In this document: positions 46,617 through 54,421 of the stretch, piece by piece
Layout of the letters: every line of letters starts with the position of its first letter
Position numbering within the stretch: position 1 is the first letter of the stretch
Assembly: GCF_900169075.1 (NCBI RefSeq)
Contig: NZ_LT827013.1
Location: forward strand, 217,554 to 281,553
DNA from: Chryseobacterium phocaeense
GTDB lineage: Bacteria > Bacteroidota > Bacteroidia > Flavobacteriales > Weeksellaceae
Direction of reading: 5' to 3'
DNA: 64,000 nucleotides
The notes under the pieces: generated by a model
Told to the model about the DNA's origin: nothing
Seen by the model: the letters and a program-made list of their open reading frames with translations, nothing else
Database searches by the model: none
Position numbers and translations under genes: made by a program

Positions 46617-47906
46617 ATGAAGCGAGGAATACAAATTGTACTGCTGTTTTTTTCTCTGGCAATATATGCCCAGCATGCTATTACAGAAACAGATACGACT
46701 CAGGTGGCTGTTTCCGGACGTACCAACAGTAGTGAAGCGCAGGGTAAACCTTATGTGATTATGATCTCCGCAGATGGTTTCCGTTATGATTATGCACAAA
46801 AATACAAAGCGGAAAATCTGCTCAGGCTAGCTTCTGGCGGAGTTCAGGCCGAAGCCATGATTCCCAGCTATCCAAGTATTACTTTTCCCAACCACTGGAG
46901 TCTGATCACCGGACTTTATCCTTCACATCATGGTCTTGTGGATAATTTTTTCTATGATTATAAGAGGAAAGAATCGTATTCCATGAAGGATAAGAAAAAT
47001 GCTGAAGACGGAAGCTGGTATGGGGGAACCCCGCTTTGGGCGCTGGCTGAAAAACAAGGGATGGTTGCTGCTTCCCTCATGTGGGTAGGCTCTGCAAGTG
47101 ATGCGGGAGGAAGGAGACCTTCTTATTATTATCCATATCATGAGAAATTCAAACCTTCTGAAAAAGTAGATAAGGTGATCAACTGGCTGAAACTGCCGGA
47201 AGAAAAAAGACCGCATTTCATTTCTCTTTATTTCCCGGAAGTAGATGGAAGCGGACATCATTATGGACCAGACAGTCAGGAAACAGAAAATGCAGTTCAT
47301 TTGATAGATGATGCTATTGGAGAGCTTGTTCAGAAAGTCAATGCACTTGGATTAAAAAATGTAAATTTTGTTTTCGTTTCTGATCATGGGATGATCAAAG
47401 TAGATGGTGGAGCACCTCTGGAAGTTCCTGCGATGCTTCTTGATAAAAACAGATTTGATCTCTACAATTCCCAGACGCTGGTGAGAGTATATGTGAAGAA
47501 TCCGTCTGAGGTTAAAGCAGTGTACAAAAAATTGAAATCTATAAAAACGGATGACTACGAAGTATATCTGGATAAAAAACTGCCTAAGTATCTTCATTTC
47601 GCGACAAGGGATGACCGGTATCAAAGGATTGGACAAATTCTTCTGATTCCGAAAGCTCCTAAAATATTTTTAGAAAAAGGCTGGAAACCGTCTGTTGGAA
47701 AACATGGGTATAATCCGAGACTGGTCCCTGAAATGAAAGCCACATTCTACGCCTGGGGACCTGAATTTAAAAATAATCTTGTGGTTAAAGAATTTTCTAA
47801 TGTAAATGTTTATCCTTTGGTGGCTAATATCTTAGGATTAAAAATTGATGAACCGATTGACGGGAAACTTAACGTTCTGAAGAAGACCTTGAAGGAAAAG
47901 AAATAG
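46617..47906 (+). CDS. Exported nucleotide pyrophosphatase/phosphodiesterase (ENPP-like)
   Basis: 429 residues from ATG 46617 (the TTG at 46599 lies within the -7 element and was rejected). A signal peptide (MKRGIQIVLLFFSLAIYAQ) precedes an alkaline-phosphatase-superfamily fold. The zinc site and nucleophile are visible: D53 in ISADGFR, T89 in PSITFPNHWS, DGSGHHYGPDS, SDHGM and the late His in GKHGYNP. Family members cleave phosphodiester or pyrophosphate bonds of nucleotides or lipids. The single domain is of normal length for bacterial ENPP proteins. It is monocistronic, ending before a 19-bp hairpin. Confidence 0.93.
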   Translation: MKRGIQIVLLFFSLAIYAQHAITETDTTQVAVSGRTNSSEAQGKPYVIMISADGFRYDYAQKYKAENLLRLASGGVQAEAMIPSYPSITFPNHWSLITGLYPSHHGLVDNFFYDYKRKESYSMKDKKNAEDGSWYGGTPLWALAEKQGMVAASLMWVGSASDAGGRRPSYYYPYHEKFKPSEKVDKVINWLKLPEEKRPHFISLYFPEVDGSGHHYGPDSQETENAVHLIDDAIGELVQKVNALGLKNVNFVFVSDHGMIKVDGGAPLEVPAMLLDKNRFDLYNSQTLVRVYVKNPSEVKAVYKKLKSIKTDDYEVYLDKKLPKYLHFATRDDRYQRIGQILLIPKAPKIFLEKGWKPSVGKHGYNPRLVPEMKATFYAWGPEFKNNLVVKEFSNVNVYPLVANILGLKIDEPIDGKLNVLKKTLKEKK

Positions 47907-47951
47907 ATTAAGGTTAAGGTTGATGAAGTTTTGACTTTAAATTTTGCCTAT

Positions 47952-47992
47952 AAAACAGTTTCGGCGAGCCGCAGGCTCGCCGAAACTGTTTT
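47952..47992. terminator. 19-bp perfect hairpin after the ENPP-like gene
   Basis: The 19-base arms 47952-47970 and 47974-47992 are perfect inverted repeats with a GCA loop. The core is GTTTCGGCGAGCC / GGCTCGCCGAAAC. A shorter version recurs at 48286-48314. It is suited to termination in either direction and is also the edge of a duplicated element. Confidence 0.8.
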
Positions 47993-48031
47993 AATATTTC
48001 AATAGTGACATAGGAAAATGTAGCGTTAAGA

Positions 48032-48151
48032 AAATTAAAAGTGAATCCGTTAAAAAATTTCCACTGTCTGAAGCACGACTCAAATATTAAACCGAAGAAC
48101 AAATATCAAATTCGTGCAAGTTTTGGAAATTTTAGGATTCACTTTTAATTT
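48032..48151. repeat. Nested long inverted repeat within copy A
   Basis: AAATTAAAAGTGAATCC (48032-48048) pairs perfectly with GGATTCACTTTTAATTT (48135-48151), extended by imperfect pairing outside. AATTTCC/GGAAATT and GCACGA/TCGTGC pair inside. Copy B keeps the outer stem with one change that becomes a G-T pair. Confidence 0.85.
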
Positions 48152-48214
48152 TTAGCGGAAGTTTCCAGGTCTTGAATTTTTGTTTCTTTTGTTTCAATAC
48201 AAAAGAAATAAACA

Positions 48215-48268
48215 TTAAGAATTAAACTTGTCGGCGAATTCTTCAGTAAATTGCGCCTGAAGTCCAGA
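48215..48268 (-). pseudogene. Remnant of the 3' end of an NmrA-type gene
   Basis: On the minus strand the bases ending at stop codon 48217-48215 read NSGLQAQFTEEFADKFNS. This aligns with the C-terminus of the intact neighbouring reductase (KLEEFAEEFAGRFNS). Only about 15-18 codons remain, followed (upstream on minus) by the hairpin of copy B. It shows that the duplicated element once included the end of a second reductase gene. Confidence 0.75.
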
Positions 48269-48541
48269 ATTTTTGCTAAAAATAGGTTTCGGCGAGCCAG
48301 AGGCTCGCCGAAACATGTTTATATTTCAAGAGTAACATAGGAAAATGGAGCGTTAAGAAAATTAAAAGTGAATCCGTTAAAAATTTCCACTGTCTGAAGC
48401 ACGACTCAAATATTAAGCCGAAGAACAAATATCAGATTCGAGCAAGTTTTGGAAATTTTAGGATTCATTTTTAATTTTTAGCGGAAGTTTCCAGGTCTTG
48501 AATTTTTGTTTCTTTTGTTTCAAGACAAAAGAACTAAAACA

Positions 48542-49426
48542 TTAGGAATTAAATCGCCCGGCAAATTCTTCAGCAAATTCCTCAAGCTTAACCGCTCCAT
48601 CCACTACAGCGCCATGCTCAATAAAATCCTTCTGAACTATTCCGGTTTTCATGCCTCTTCCCATTTCAACATAAAGTTCCGCCATTTCTTTAGGAAGACC
48701 TGCCTGTAACATTCCATCCAGAGACTGTTCATCAGTAAACTCTACCCAGGGTAATTCTGGATTTCCGATAGCAGCACCTAAAACTTTTGCAAAATCTGAA
48801 GGTGGTCGGGAATCGCTTACCACATAACGGATATTTTTTCCTGGTGTGTTTTTTACCAGTTCTTCTGCAGCTGCCTTAGCAATATCAGCTGGATGTGTCA
48901 CCGGGATATTGACGTCTTCAGGATAGTTTCCGCCAAGGATTCCTGCGTTTTTAATGAGTGGAATATCATTGAAGAAATTGATGTAGAAATAGCCGGCTCT
49001 CAAAAAAGTAACCGAAGTGTTTTCCAGCTTGCTATATAATTTTTCAATGTGATGAAGTCCCTTTATTGGCCCATTTTCGACAGGAGAATCAGCACCTACA
49101 CTGCTGAGCATGACCACTCTTTTTACCTGTGCTTTTTCAAGAGCTTCAGCATAGTTTTTCCCTGCGTTAACCGTATTTTCAACAATATTGCTTTCGCCCA
49201 TGATAGGTGGAGTCATGACAAATACAGCATCTGCGCCTTCAAAAGTTTTCACCAGAAAGTCAACATCCGTAATGGAACCGATGGCTGCCGTTGCCCCAAG
49301 AGATTGAATCTCACTCTTCCTGCTCTCACTGCTGCTGATAACTGTAATATCATGACCTTCTGCAGTTAATTGCTGTGCTAATGGTTTTGCTGTGTTCCCT
49401 AAAGAACCTGTTACAATAATTTTCAT
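48542..49426 (-). CDS. NmrA-family NAD(P)-binding reductase
   Basis: 294 residues. The N-terminal Rossmann motif is MKIIVTGSLGNTAKPLAQQL, with SSSESRKSEIQSLGATAAIG and LRAGYFYINFF, as in NmrA/QOR2-like atypical SDR proteins. These act as NAD(P)H-dependent quinone oxidoreductases or redox sensors. The catalytic Tyr-Lys pair of classical SDRs is not evident, as usual for the family. It is divergently transcribed from an HxlR regulator, a pairing often used for electrophile or quinone response. Confidence 0.88.
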   Translation of the reverse strand: MKIIVTGSLGNTAKPLAQQLTAEGHDITVISSSESRKSEIQSLGATAAIGSITDVDFLVKTFEGADAVFVMTPPIMGESNIVENTVNAGKNYAEALEKAQVKRVVMLSSVGADSPVENGPIKGLHHIEKLYSKLENTSVTFLRAGYFYINFFNDIPLIKNAGILGGNYPEDVNIPVTHPADIAKAAAEELVKNTPGKNIRYVVSDSRPPSDFAKVLGAAIGNPELPWVEFTDEQSLDGMLQAGLPKEMAELYVEMGRGMKTGIVQKDFIEHGAVVDGAVKLEEFAEEFAGRFNS

Positions 49427-49434
49427 ATTAAATG

Positions 49435-49490
49435 TTGTTTATTTTCTGGGACAAAGGTATATTTGTACTTACTTTTATACAAGTACTTAC
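49435..49490. promoter_or_regulatory. Overlapping divergent promoters with HxlR-type operator
   Basis: Plus: TTG 49435-49437, 20 bases, TATATTTG 49458-49465 for the regulator. Minus: TTG 49482-49480, 20 bases, TACCTTTG 49459-49452 for the reductase. The two -7 elements overlap by two bases. GTACTTAC occurs twice (49465-49472, 49483-49490), and GTACTT/AAGTAC also forms an inverted repeat (49465-49470 with 49481-49486). This is a good candidate operator covering the minus-strand -33 to -7 spacer. Confidence 0.75.
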
Positions 49491-49505
49491 CCTAAAGTAT
49501 GTATT

Positions 49506-49868
49506 ATGACAGCCATTAAAGAAAGCTCCACTATCCAGCAGAACAGAAAAAGTATACTGGAACAATGTCCCGTAATGTATGTAATGGAAAAAATAGGAGG
49601 TTTTTGGAAACCTATTATCCTGTTTAACCTTTCAACAGGGGAGAAAAGATACAGCGAATTAAAACGGGCCATTCCCGAAGTAACAGAAAAAATGCTGATC
49701 CAGCATCTTAAACAATTGGAAGCGGATGGGCTCATTATCCGTACAGCCAAGCCCGTTGTCCCTCCACATGTTACTTATGAGTTGAGTAAGACGGGTCTTA
49801 AATTAGCTCCGGTAATTGATGCTATGGCCGAATGGGCTTTTCAGGATATGAAAAGGAAGGATAAATAA
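49506..49868 (+). CDS. HxlR-family transcriptional regulator
   Basis: 120 residues from ATG 49506 (the longer frame from 49392 runs back into the reductase gene). The HxlR winged-helix signature is clear: CPVMYVMEKIGGFWKPIIL, then RYSELKRAIPEVTEKMLIQ and LEADGLIIRTAKPVVPPHV. C19 lies in the N-terminal segment where several HxlR proteins sense electrophiles. It probably represses the divergent reductase gene and itself through the operator between them. Confidence 0.93.
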   Translation: MTAIKESSTIQQNRKSILEQCPVMYVMEKIGGFWKPIILFNLSTGEKRYSELKRAIPEVTEKMLIQHLKQLEADGLIIRTAKPVVPPHVTYELSKTGLKLAPVIDAMAEWAFQDMKRKDK

Positions 49869-49913
49869 TTACATAGCACAATATTTCATAATACGAATAT
49901 ATTCAATAGAAAC

Positions 49914-49937
49914 GGGCTTTAGCCCTTTCAATTTTTT
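49914..49937 (+). terminator. Weak terminator after the HxlR gene
   Basis: GGGCT (49914-49918) and AGCCC (49921-49925) form a short stem, followed after a few bases by seven T. Confidence 0.4.
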
Positions 49938-49980
49938 TGCATTGAATCCGGCTTTAGCCAAAACATAAAAAACCAAGAGA

Positions 49981-50007
49981 CAAAAAAGACTGTCCGGAGA
50001 CAGCCTT
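49981..50007 (-). terminator. Terminator of the alcohol dehydrogenase gene
   Basis: On the minus strand AAGGCTGTC and GACAGTCTT form a 9-bp stem with one G-T pair and a TCCG loop, then T (A run 49982-49987 on plus). Confidence 0.88.
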
Positions 50008-50030
50008 AAAGTTAAAAAATATACGAAGTA

Positions 50031-51086
50031 TTACAAAGATTGCATATCAATAACAAAACGGTATTTCACATCACTCTTGAGCATTCTCTCATAAGCGTGA
50101 TTGATGTCCTGCATTTTGATCAGTTCAATTTCCGAAACAATATTATGTTTTCCGCAGAAATCCAGTAATTCCTGGGTCTCAGCAATCCCACCGATTAACG
50201 ATCCTGCAACAGAACGGCGCTGGAAGATCATTGGTCTCGTGCTTACTTCATCATTCTGGAATTCACCTACGAATCCTACAAGAACCAAAGTTCCGTTCAG
50301 GCTGATCGTCTGCATATAAGGATTGATATCGTGCTCATAAGGAACTGTATCAATGATCAGGTCAAATTTTCCTTTTACAGTCTCCATCTGTGAATCATCT
50401 GTGGAAATAATTACGTGATCCGCTCCCAGCTGTTTGGCATCTTCCGTTTTTCCAGGTGTTCTTGAAAATAAAGTGACTTCAGCTCCCAAACCTTTTGCTA
50501 ATTTGATTGCCATATGTCCCAATCCTCCCAAACCAACCACGGCAACTTTAGAATCCGGACCCACATTCCAGTGTCTTAATGGAGACCATGTGGTAATTCC
50601 GGCGCATAAAAGCGGTGCTACAGCGGCAAGATCCAGATTTTCCGGTACACTTAGAACAAAATGCTCATCTACCACTACTTTCTGGGAGTAACCACCAAAA
50701 GTATGACCTCCCAGATGCTTATCCTGTCCATTGTAAGTTCCCGTGAATCCGTTTAAGCAATACTGCTCAAGGTCCTGCTTACAGCTGTCGCAATGTCCGC
50801 AGGAATCTACCATGCATCCTACTGCTGCAAGATCTCCCACTTTGAATTTGGAAACTTCACTTCCCACCTGGGTAACTCTTCCTACAATTTCGTGTCCCGG
50901 AACTACAGGATACAAAGACCCGCCCCAGTCGTTTCTTGCCGTATGAAGGTCAGAGTGGCATACCCCACAGTAGAGAATTTCAATTTCTACATCCTTGGGA
51001 GTGGCTGCTCTTCTTTCGATGTTCATTTCTTTCAGGTCTGCCGTGGTAGACTCTGCTCCGTAGGCTTTTACTGTTAATGTGCTCAT
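50031..51086 (-). CDS. Zinc-dependent NAD(P) alcohol dehydrogenase (YahK/CAD type)
   Basis: 351 residues of the medium-chain dehydrogenase family. The catalytic zinc region CGVCHSDLHTARNDWG and GHEIVGRV, the structural zinc cysteines (CGHCDSCKQDLEQYC) and the nucleotide motif VVGLGGLGHMAIKLAKG are all intact. The closest known types are YahK-like and cinnamyl-alcohol-type aldehyde reductases. It reduces aldehydes with NADPH; the substrate cannot be read. It is followed (upstream in position) by the cupin gene on the same strand after 31 bases and may be co-transcribed with it. Confidence 0.92.
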   Translation of the reverse strand: MSTLTVKAYGAESTTADLKEMNIERRAATPKDVEIEILYCGVCHSDLHTARNDWGGSLYPVVPGHEIVGRVTQVGSEVSKFKVGDLAAVGCMVDSCGHCDSCKQDLEQYCLNGFTGTYNGQDKHLGGHTFGGYSQKVVVDEHFVLSVPENLDLAAVAPLLCAGITTWSPLRHWNVGPDSKVAVVGLGGLGHMAIKLAKGLGAEVTLFSRTPGKTEDAKQLGADHVIISTDDSQMETVKGKFDLIIDTVPYEHDINPYMQTISLNGTLVLVGFVGEFQNDEVSTRPMIFQRRSVAGSLIGGIAETQELLDFCGKHNIVSEIELIKMQDINHAYERMLKSDVKYRFVIDMQSL

Positions 51087-51117
51087 TGGTTTATTTAATT
51101 TAAGTTAATAAGTTCAG

Positions 51118-51522
51118 TTATAAATTATAGTATTCCTCATCGCTTACCGGTCGCAGCCATTCCACAATACCATTGTGAGTGTTGGGATTGATGGCTATAT
51201 GGGAAAATTCACCGGTCGGACCAGCGCCGTGCCAGTGGATAGTTCCAGGAAGAATATTCACGGTATCACCTGGATGTAAAGCCTTGATGGGTTTTCCTTT
51301 TTCTTGATATAATCCTGTTCCTGAAGTTACGATTAAAATCTGGCCGCCGCTGTGAGAATGCCAGTTATTTCTACATCCCGCTTCAAAAATAACGTGGGCA
51401 ATCTGGCAGTCCAGCTCATCTTCATCAGGTTTTAAAATGTGAACCCAGGCTGTTCCTCCCGAAAAATAATCTTCGGGTGCTTTTTCTCCTTTTGGAAAAA
51501 TGTTTGTATTGAATGTTTCCAT
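51118..51522 (-). CDS. Cupin-domain protein
   Basis: 134 residues from ATG 51522 (44 upstream codons discarded as out of context). A single double-stranded beta-helix carries the two cupin metal motifs: NNWHSHSGGQILIVTSGTG, and PGDTVNILPGTIHWHGA, which together offer four possible ligands. Similar small cupins are encoded next to carboxymuconolactone decarboxylases or dehydrogenases and may act in detoxification. It lies upstream of the alcohol dehydrogenase and divergent from an AraC regulator, which suggests control by that regulator. Confidence 0.88.
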   Translation of the reverse strand: METFNTNIFPKGEKAPEDYFSGGTAWVHILKPDEDELDCQIAHVIFEAGCRNNWHSHSGGQILIVTSGTGLYQEKGKPIKALHPGDTVNILPGTIHWHGAGPTGEFSHIAINPNTHNGIVEWLRPVSDEEYYNL

Positions 51523-51652
51523 AACAATACAAAAGTCGAAACTTTTAGATAAAAATAACTTATACGGATTACCGAAATACTTACCAATTTTACAGACACT
51601 GTATAAGATCCGCCGGAAAGTGGTAATTTTGAATAAGATTAAAATGAAATTC

Positions 51653-52555
51653 ATGGAAAATCAGGAAGTTGAAATTTACAACAGTGTATCAGAATATAAT
51701 AAGATGGCCAATCATGAAACCCTGCATCCGTTGGTAAGTGTGATTGATTTTTCTAAATCCGATCTTATTTGCCAGCATAAAAGAACGTTTGGTTTTTATA
51801 CTGTTTTTTTGAAAGATGTGATGTGTGGAGATATGTTTTACGGAAAAAACAGTTACGATTATCAGGAAGGAACATTGGTGTTTATCGCGCCCGGCCAAAC
51901 GTATGGAATTTACAATAAAGGAAACTGGATTCAGCCGGCGGGCTATGCCCTCATTTTTCATCCGGACCTGATCAAAGGAACCAATCTAAGCAAAAACATA
52001 AAAGACTATAGCTTCTTTTCCTACGATGTCCACGAAGCCCTTCATCTTTCAGAGAAGGAAAGAGAGATTGTTCTGGAATGTTTTAAAAATATAAAGCTTG
52101 AGCTTGAGCAGTCTATTGATAAACACAGCAAATCGCTGATCGTAAATAATATCGAGCTATTTCTGAATTACTGTATGCGTTTTTACGACCGTCAGTTTAT
52201 CACCAGGGATCATGTCAATCAGGGAGTGATCGGGAAATTTGAAAACCTGGTGGATGATTATTTTAAATCTGATAATCCCAAAAATATTGGTTTTCCCATG
52301 GTCAATTATTTTGCTGAAAAATTAAACCTGTCTGCCAATTATTTTGGGGATTTGATTAAAAAAGAACTGGGAATTTCCGCTCAGGAATTTATTCATAACA
52401 AACTCATTGATGCAGCTAAGGAGCAGATTCTGAACCCTTCAAAATCCATCAGTGAAATTTCGTATGACCTTGGGTTTAAATATCCGCAGCATTTTACCAG
52501 ACTCTTCAAAACCAAAGTGGGCGTTTCTCCAAGCGAATATAAAACATTGAACTGA
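51653..52555 (+). CDS. AraC-family transcriptional regulator
   Basis: 300 residues from ATG 51653 (ATG 51644 adds three residues). An N-terminal cupin-like sensor part (about 20-140, including GTLVFIAPGQTYGI) precedes the two helix-turn-helix motifs (YFAEKLNLSANYFGDLIKK, and ISEISYDLGFKYPQHFTRLF) and the terminal KTKVGVSPSEYK. A TAATTTTG -7-like element lies at 51624-51631. It is divergent from the cupin-dehydrogenase pair, and those genes are its likely targets. Confidence 0.92.
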   Translation: MENQEVEIYNSVSEYNKMANHETLHPLVSVIDFSKSDLICQHKRTFGFYTVFLKDVMCGDMFYGKNSYDYQEGTLVFIAPGQTYGIYNKGNWIQPAGYALIFHPDLIKGTNLSKNIKDYSFFSYDVHEALHLSEKEREIVLECFKNIKLELEQSIDKHSKSLIVNNIELFLNYCMRFYDRQFITRDHVNQGVIGKFENLVDDYFKSDNPKNIGFPMVNYFAEKLNLSANYFGDLIKKELGISAQEFIHNKLIDAAKEQILNPSKSISEISYDLGFKYPQHFTRLFKTKVGVSPSEYKTLN

Positions 52556-52560
52556 TTATT

Positions 52561-52657
52561 TAAAACACTAATAACACAAATCCTTTCACAAATACCACGA
52601 TTTTATCCGGAACCATTAGTGAACATTAGTGTTAAAAATTAGTGATATTCGTGTTTA
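52561..52657. repeat. REP-like imperfect palindrome
   Basis: AACACTAAT (52564-52572) is inverted as ATTAGTGTT (52625-52633), with further imperfect pairing over most of 52561-52657 (ACACTAAT, ATTAGTGA units). It lies in the gap after the AraC gene and is typical of dispersed flavobacterial intergenic repeats. Confidence 0.6.
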
Positions 52658-52718
52658 AATTTCCTCATTCCAAAAAACTGGATTAATTTTATTAGATACA
52701 ATTTTTCAAAGTTTTACA

Positions 52719-54062
52719 ATGACGGTTCCACAGACTGCAACCCATATTTTTCAGACCTCCTTTGGGAAAATAATCGCTCTAAAAGAAAATGGCGTCATCA
52801 AAGCTAAAAGCATCCGGTATGCCCGCTCGGAAAGGTTTCAAAAACCTGTTCCTGAGCAGCCTTCTCCCAAAGAACTGATTTTCCCGGACAAAACTCCTGT
52901 TTGCCCGCAGGTCATCAGCCAGCTGGTAGAAAAGATGATTGGAACGACCCATATAGAAAACTTTGATCCCGATGAATCCACGCAATATCTTTCCGTCATC
53001 CGTCCTGAACATATTACAGAAAATGAAAAGCTTCCGGTGGTAGTCTGGATTCATGGAGGATCTCATGAAATAGGATGCGGAGATCTTCCCACTTCCGATC
53101 CCAGCGATTGGGTAAAGGAGCAGCAGGTTATTGTGGTGACGGTTTCCTACAGACTCGGGCTGTTCGGTTTTCTGGGCGGGGATGAAAGCAGGCCTCCCAA
53201 TCTGGGGCTTTTTGATATCATAGAAGCATTGAAGTGGATCAAAAATTATATTTCTGAATTTGGGGGAGCTGCTGAAAATGTGACGCTTTTAGCACAGTCT
53301 TCCGGCGGTGATGCCATTGCACACCTGATGATTTCCGAAGGAGTGGAAGATTTATTTCAAAGAGTGATTATCCAAAGTGCTCCTCTGGGGCTTCGACATA
53401 AAAGACAGAAAATGTCTGCAGAATTTTTGCGGAAGACAGAGCCACTGAAAGATGAGGCTGATGTTTTAAGAATGATGGATGAATACAGGAAATTTGTGCC
53501 TTCTGTTCTGAAATACGGCTTAAAAGCAGCCATGCCTTTTGGTGTTCAGTATGGTTTTCCGCCTTTGTGCAGAGAAGAGGAAACTGTAGATCAGTGGAAA
53601 GCCAATGCGCGAAAATACGACGTTTTGATCGGCCTGAATAATGATGAAACAGCTTTCTACCTTAAAACTTCCGAAGCTATGAATAAATATTTCGGAACAG
53701 GTATGGGCTTAAAAATTATGAATAAAACCGTAGAGAAAACTACAGAATTCATCTATGGAAATCCTGCAAGAATCTTCGCAGAAAACTATGCAAAAGCAGG
53801 AGGGAATGTCTATCTGTTCAGGATTCACTCCGGATCACAAGATTATCATATCGGTGCACCGCACTGTATAGATCTTCCGCTGATTTTCGGAAACGAGCAA
53901 GCCTGGAAATCCGCAGAAATGTTAAAAGATATTCCGTGGGCATTTATCCATGAAAACGGAAAAAAATTACGGGCACTCTGGGCTGAATTTGCCAGGAACG
54001 GGAGCATTTCTGATGATTCCGAAAGACCGGAAATTCTTAAAATTCAGAAAATTACAGGTTAA
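52719..54062 (+). CDS. Carboxylesterase family protein (type B)
   Basis: 447 residues, no signal peptide, so cytoplasmic. The type B carboxylesterase fold is clear: oxyanion-hole WIHGGSHEIGCGD, VTVSYRLGLFGFLG, PPNLGLFDIIEALKWIKNYI, and the late His in GAPHCIDLPLIFGNE. The nucleophile region reads LLAQSSGGDA, with S194 at the usual place but Ala in place of the first Gly of GxSxG. It probably hydrolyses ester or lactone substrates. It appears monocistronic. About 450 residues is shorter than the usual 500 for the family. Confidence 0.88.
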   Translation: MTVPQTATHIFQTSFGKIIALKENGVIKAKSIRYARSERFQKPVPEQPSPKELIFPDKTPVCPQVISQLVEKMIGTTHIENFDPDESTQYLSVIRPEHITENEKLPVVVWIHGGSHEIGCGDLPTSDPSDWVKEQQVIVVTVSYRLGLFGFLGGDESRPPNLGLFDIIEALKWIKNYISEFGGAAENVTLLAQSSGGDAIAHLMISEGVEDLFQRVIIQSAPLGLRHKRQKMSAEFLRKTEPLKDEADVLRMMDEYRKFVPSVLKYGLKAAMPFGVQYGFPPLCREEETVDQWKANARKYDVLIGLNNDETAFYLKTSEAMNKYFGTGMGLKIMNKTVEKTTEFIYGNPARIFAENYAKAGGNVYLFRIHSGSQDYHIGAPHCIDLPLIFGNEQAWKSAEMLKDIPWAFIHENGKKLRALWAEFARNGSISDDSERPEILKIQKITG

Positions 54063-54174
54063 ATTAATGTGCTCATGTCATAGATAGATTTGAATCTGTA
54101 ATTGATGATAATAATTCACAGATTGTTGTTATATTTTATGTAAATTTATAATCAAACTATAAAATATCATGATT

Positions 54175-54345
54175 ATGAAAGCAAAAATTTCAACAAACCT
54201 GAAGAAAATCGACAGACAGGAACTTAAAAATGTAAAAGGGGCAGCGGGACCAATCCGAAACTGGGTATGCTGTACCTCCAACGAAGAAGGTCACTGCTGC
54301 GAATGGGCAATGGACATCTGGAACTGCAGATATATCTATTGCTAA
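54175..54345 (+). CDS. Bacteriocin-like Cys-rich small peptide with double-glycine-type leader
   Basis: 56 residues (ATG 54169 gives 58). The N-terminal part ends LKKIDRQELKNVKGAAG, matching the leader type of Chryseobacterium bacteriocin-like peptides (LKKLxRxELKxIxGG). The predicted cleavage follows the GA/AAG segment. The core of about 31 residues has six Cys (CC, CC, C, C) and four Trp. No modification enzyme or C39-type exporter lies next to it. It is followed by a strong terminator and so is a monocistronic short gene. An antimicrobial role is inference; a signalling or toxin-like peptide is also possible. Confidence 0.72.
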   Translation: MKAKISTNLKKIDRQELKNVKGAAGPIRNWVCCTSNEEGHCCEWAMDIWNCRYIYC

Positions 54346-54378
54346 AACAATAATCAATCTTTGTAAGATTACTTTCAG

Positions 54379-54413
54379 GCATACAGGGCCGTTTGGTCTT
54401 GTATGCTTTTTTT
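54379..54413 (+). terminator. Terminator of the bacteriocin-like gene
   Basis: GCATACAGGGCC (54379-54390) and GGTCTTGTATGC (54395-54406) form a 12-bp stem with two wobble pairs and a GTTT loop, then seven T. Confidence 0.92.
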
Positions 54414-54421
54414 AAGTGACT

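Larger units (their letters stand above)
47958..48544. repeat. Direct duplication of a structured intergenic element (two copies)
   Basis: Copy A (47958-48217) and copy B (48286-48544) are near-identical at an offset of 327-328 bases. Each starts with the GTTTCGGCGAGCC hairpin, continues through a long inverted repeat, and ends at a stop codon of a minus-strand NmrA-type reading frame. In copy B this is the intact gene; in copy A it is a remnant. The 47907-48541 gap holds nothing else. Confidence 0.92.
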
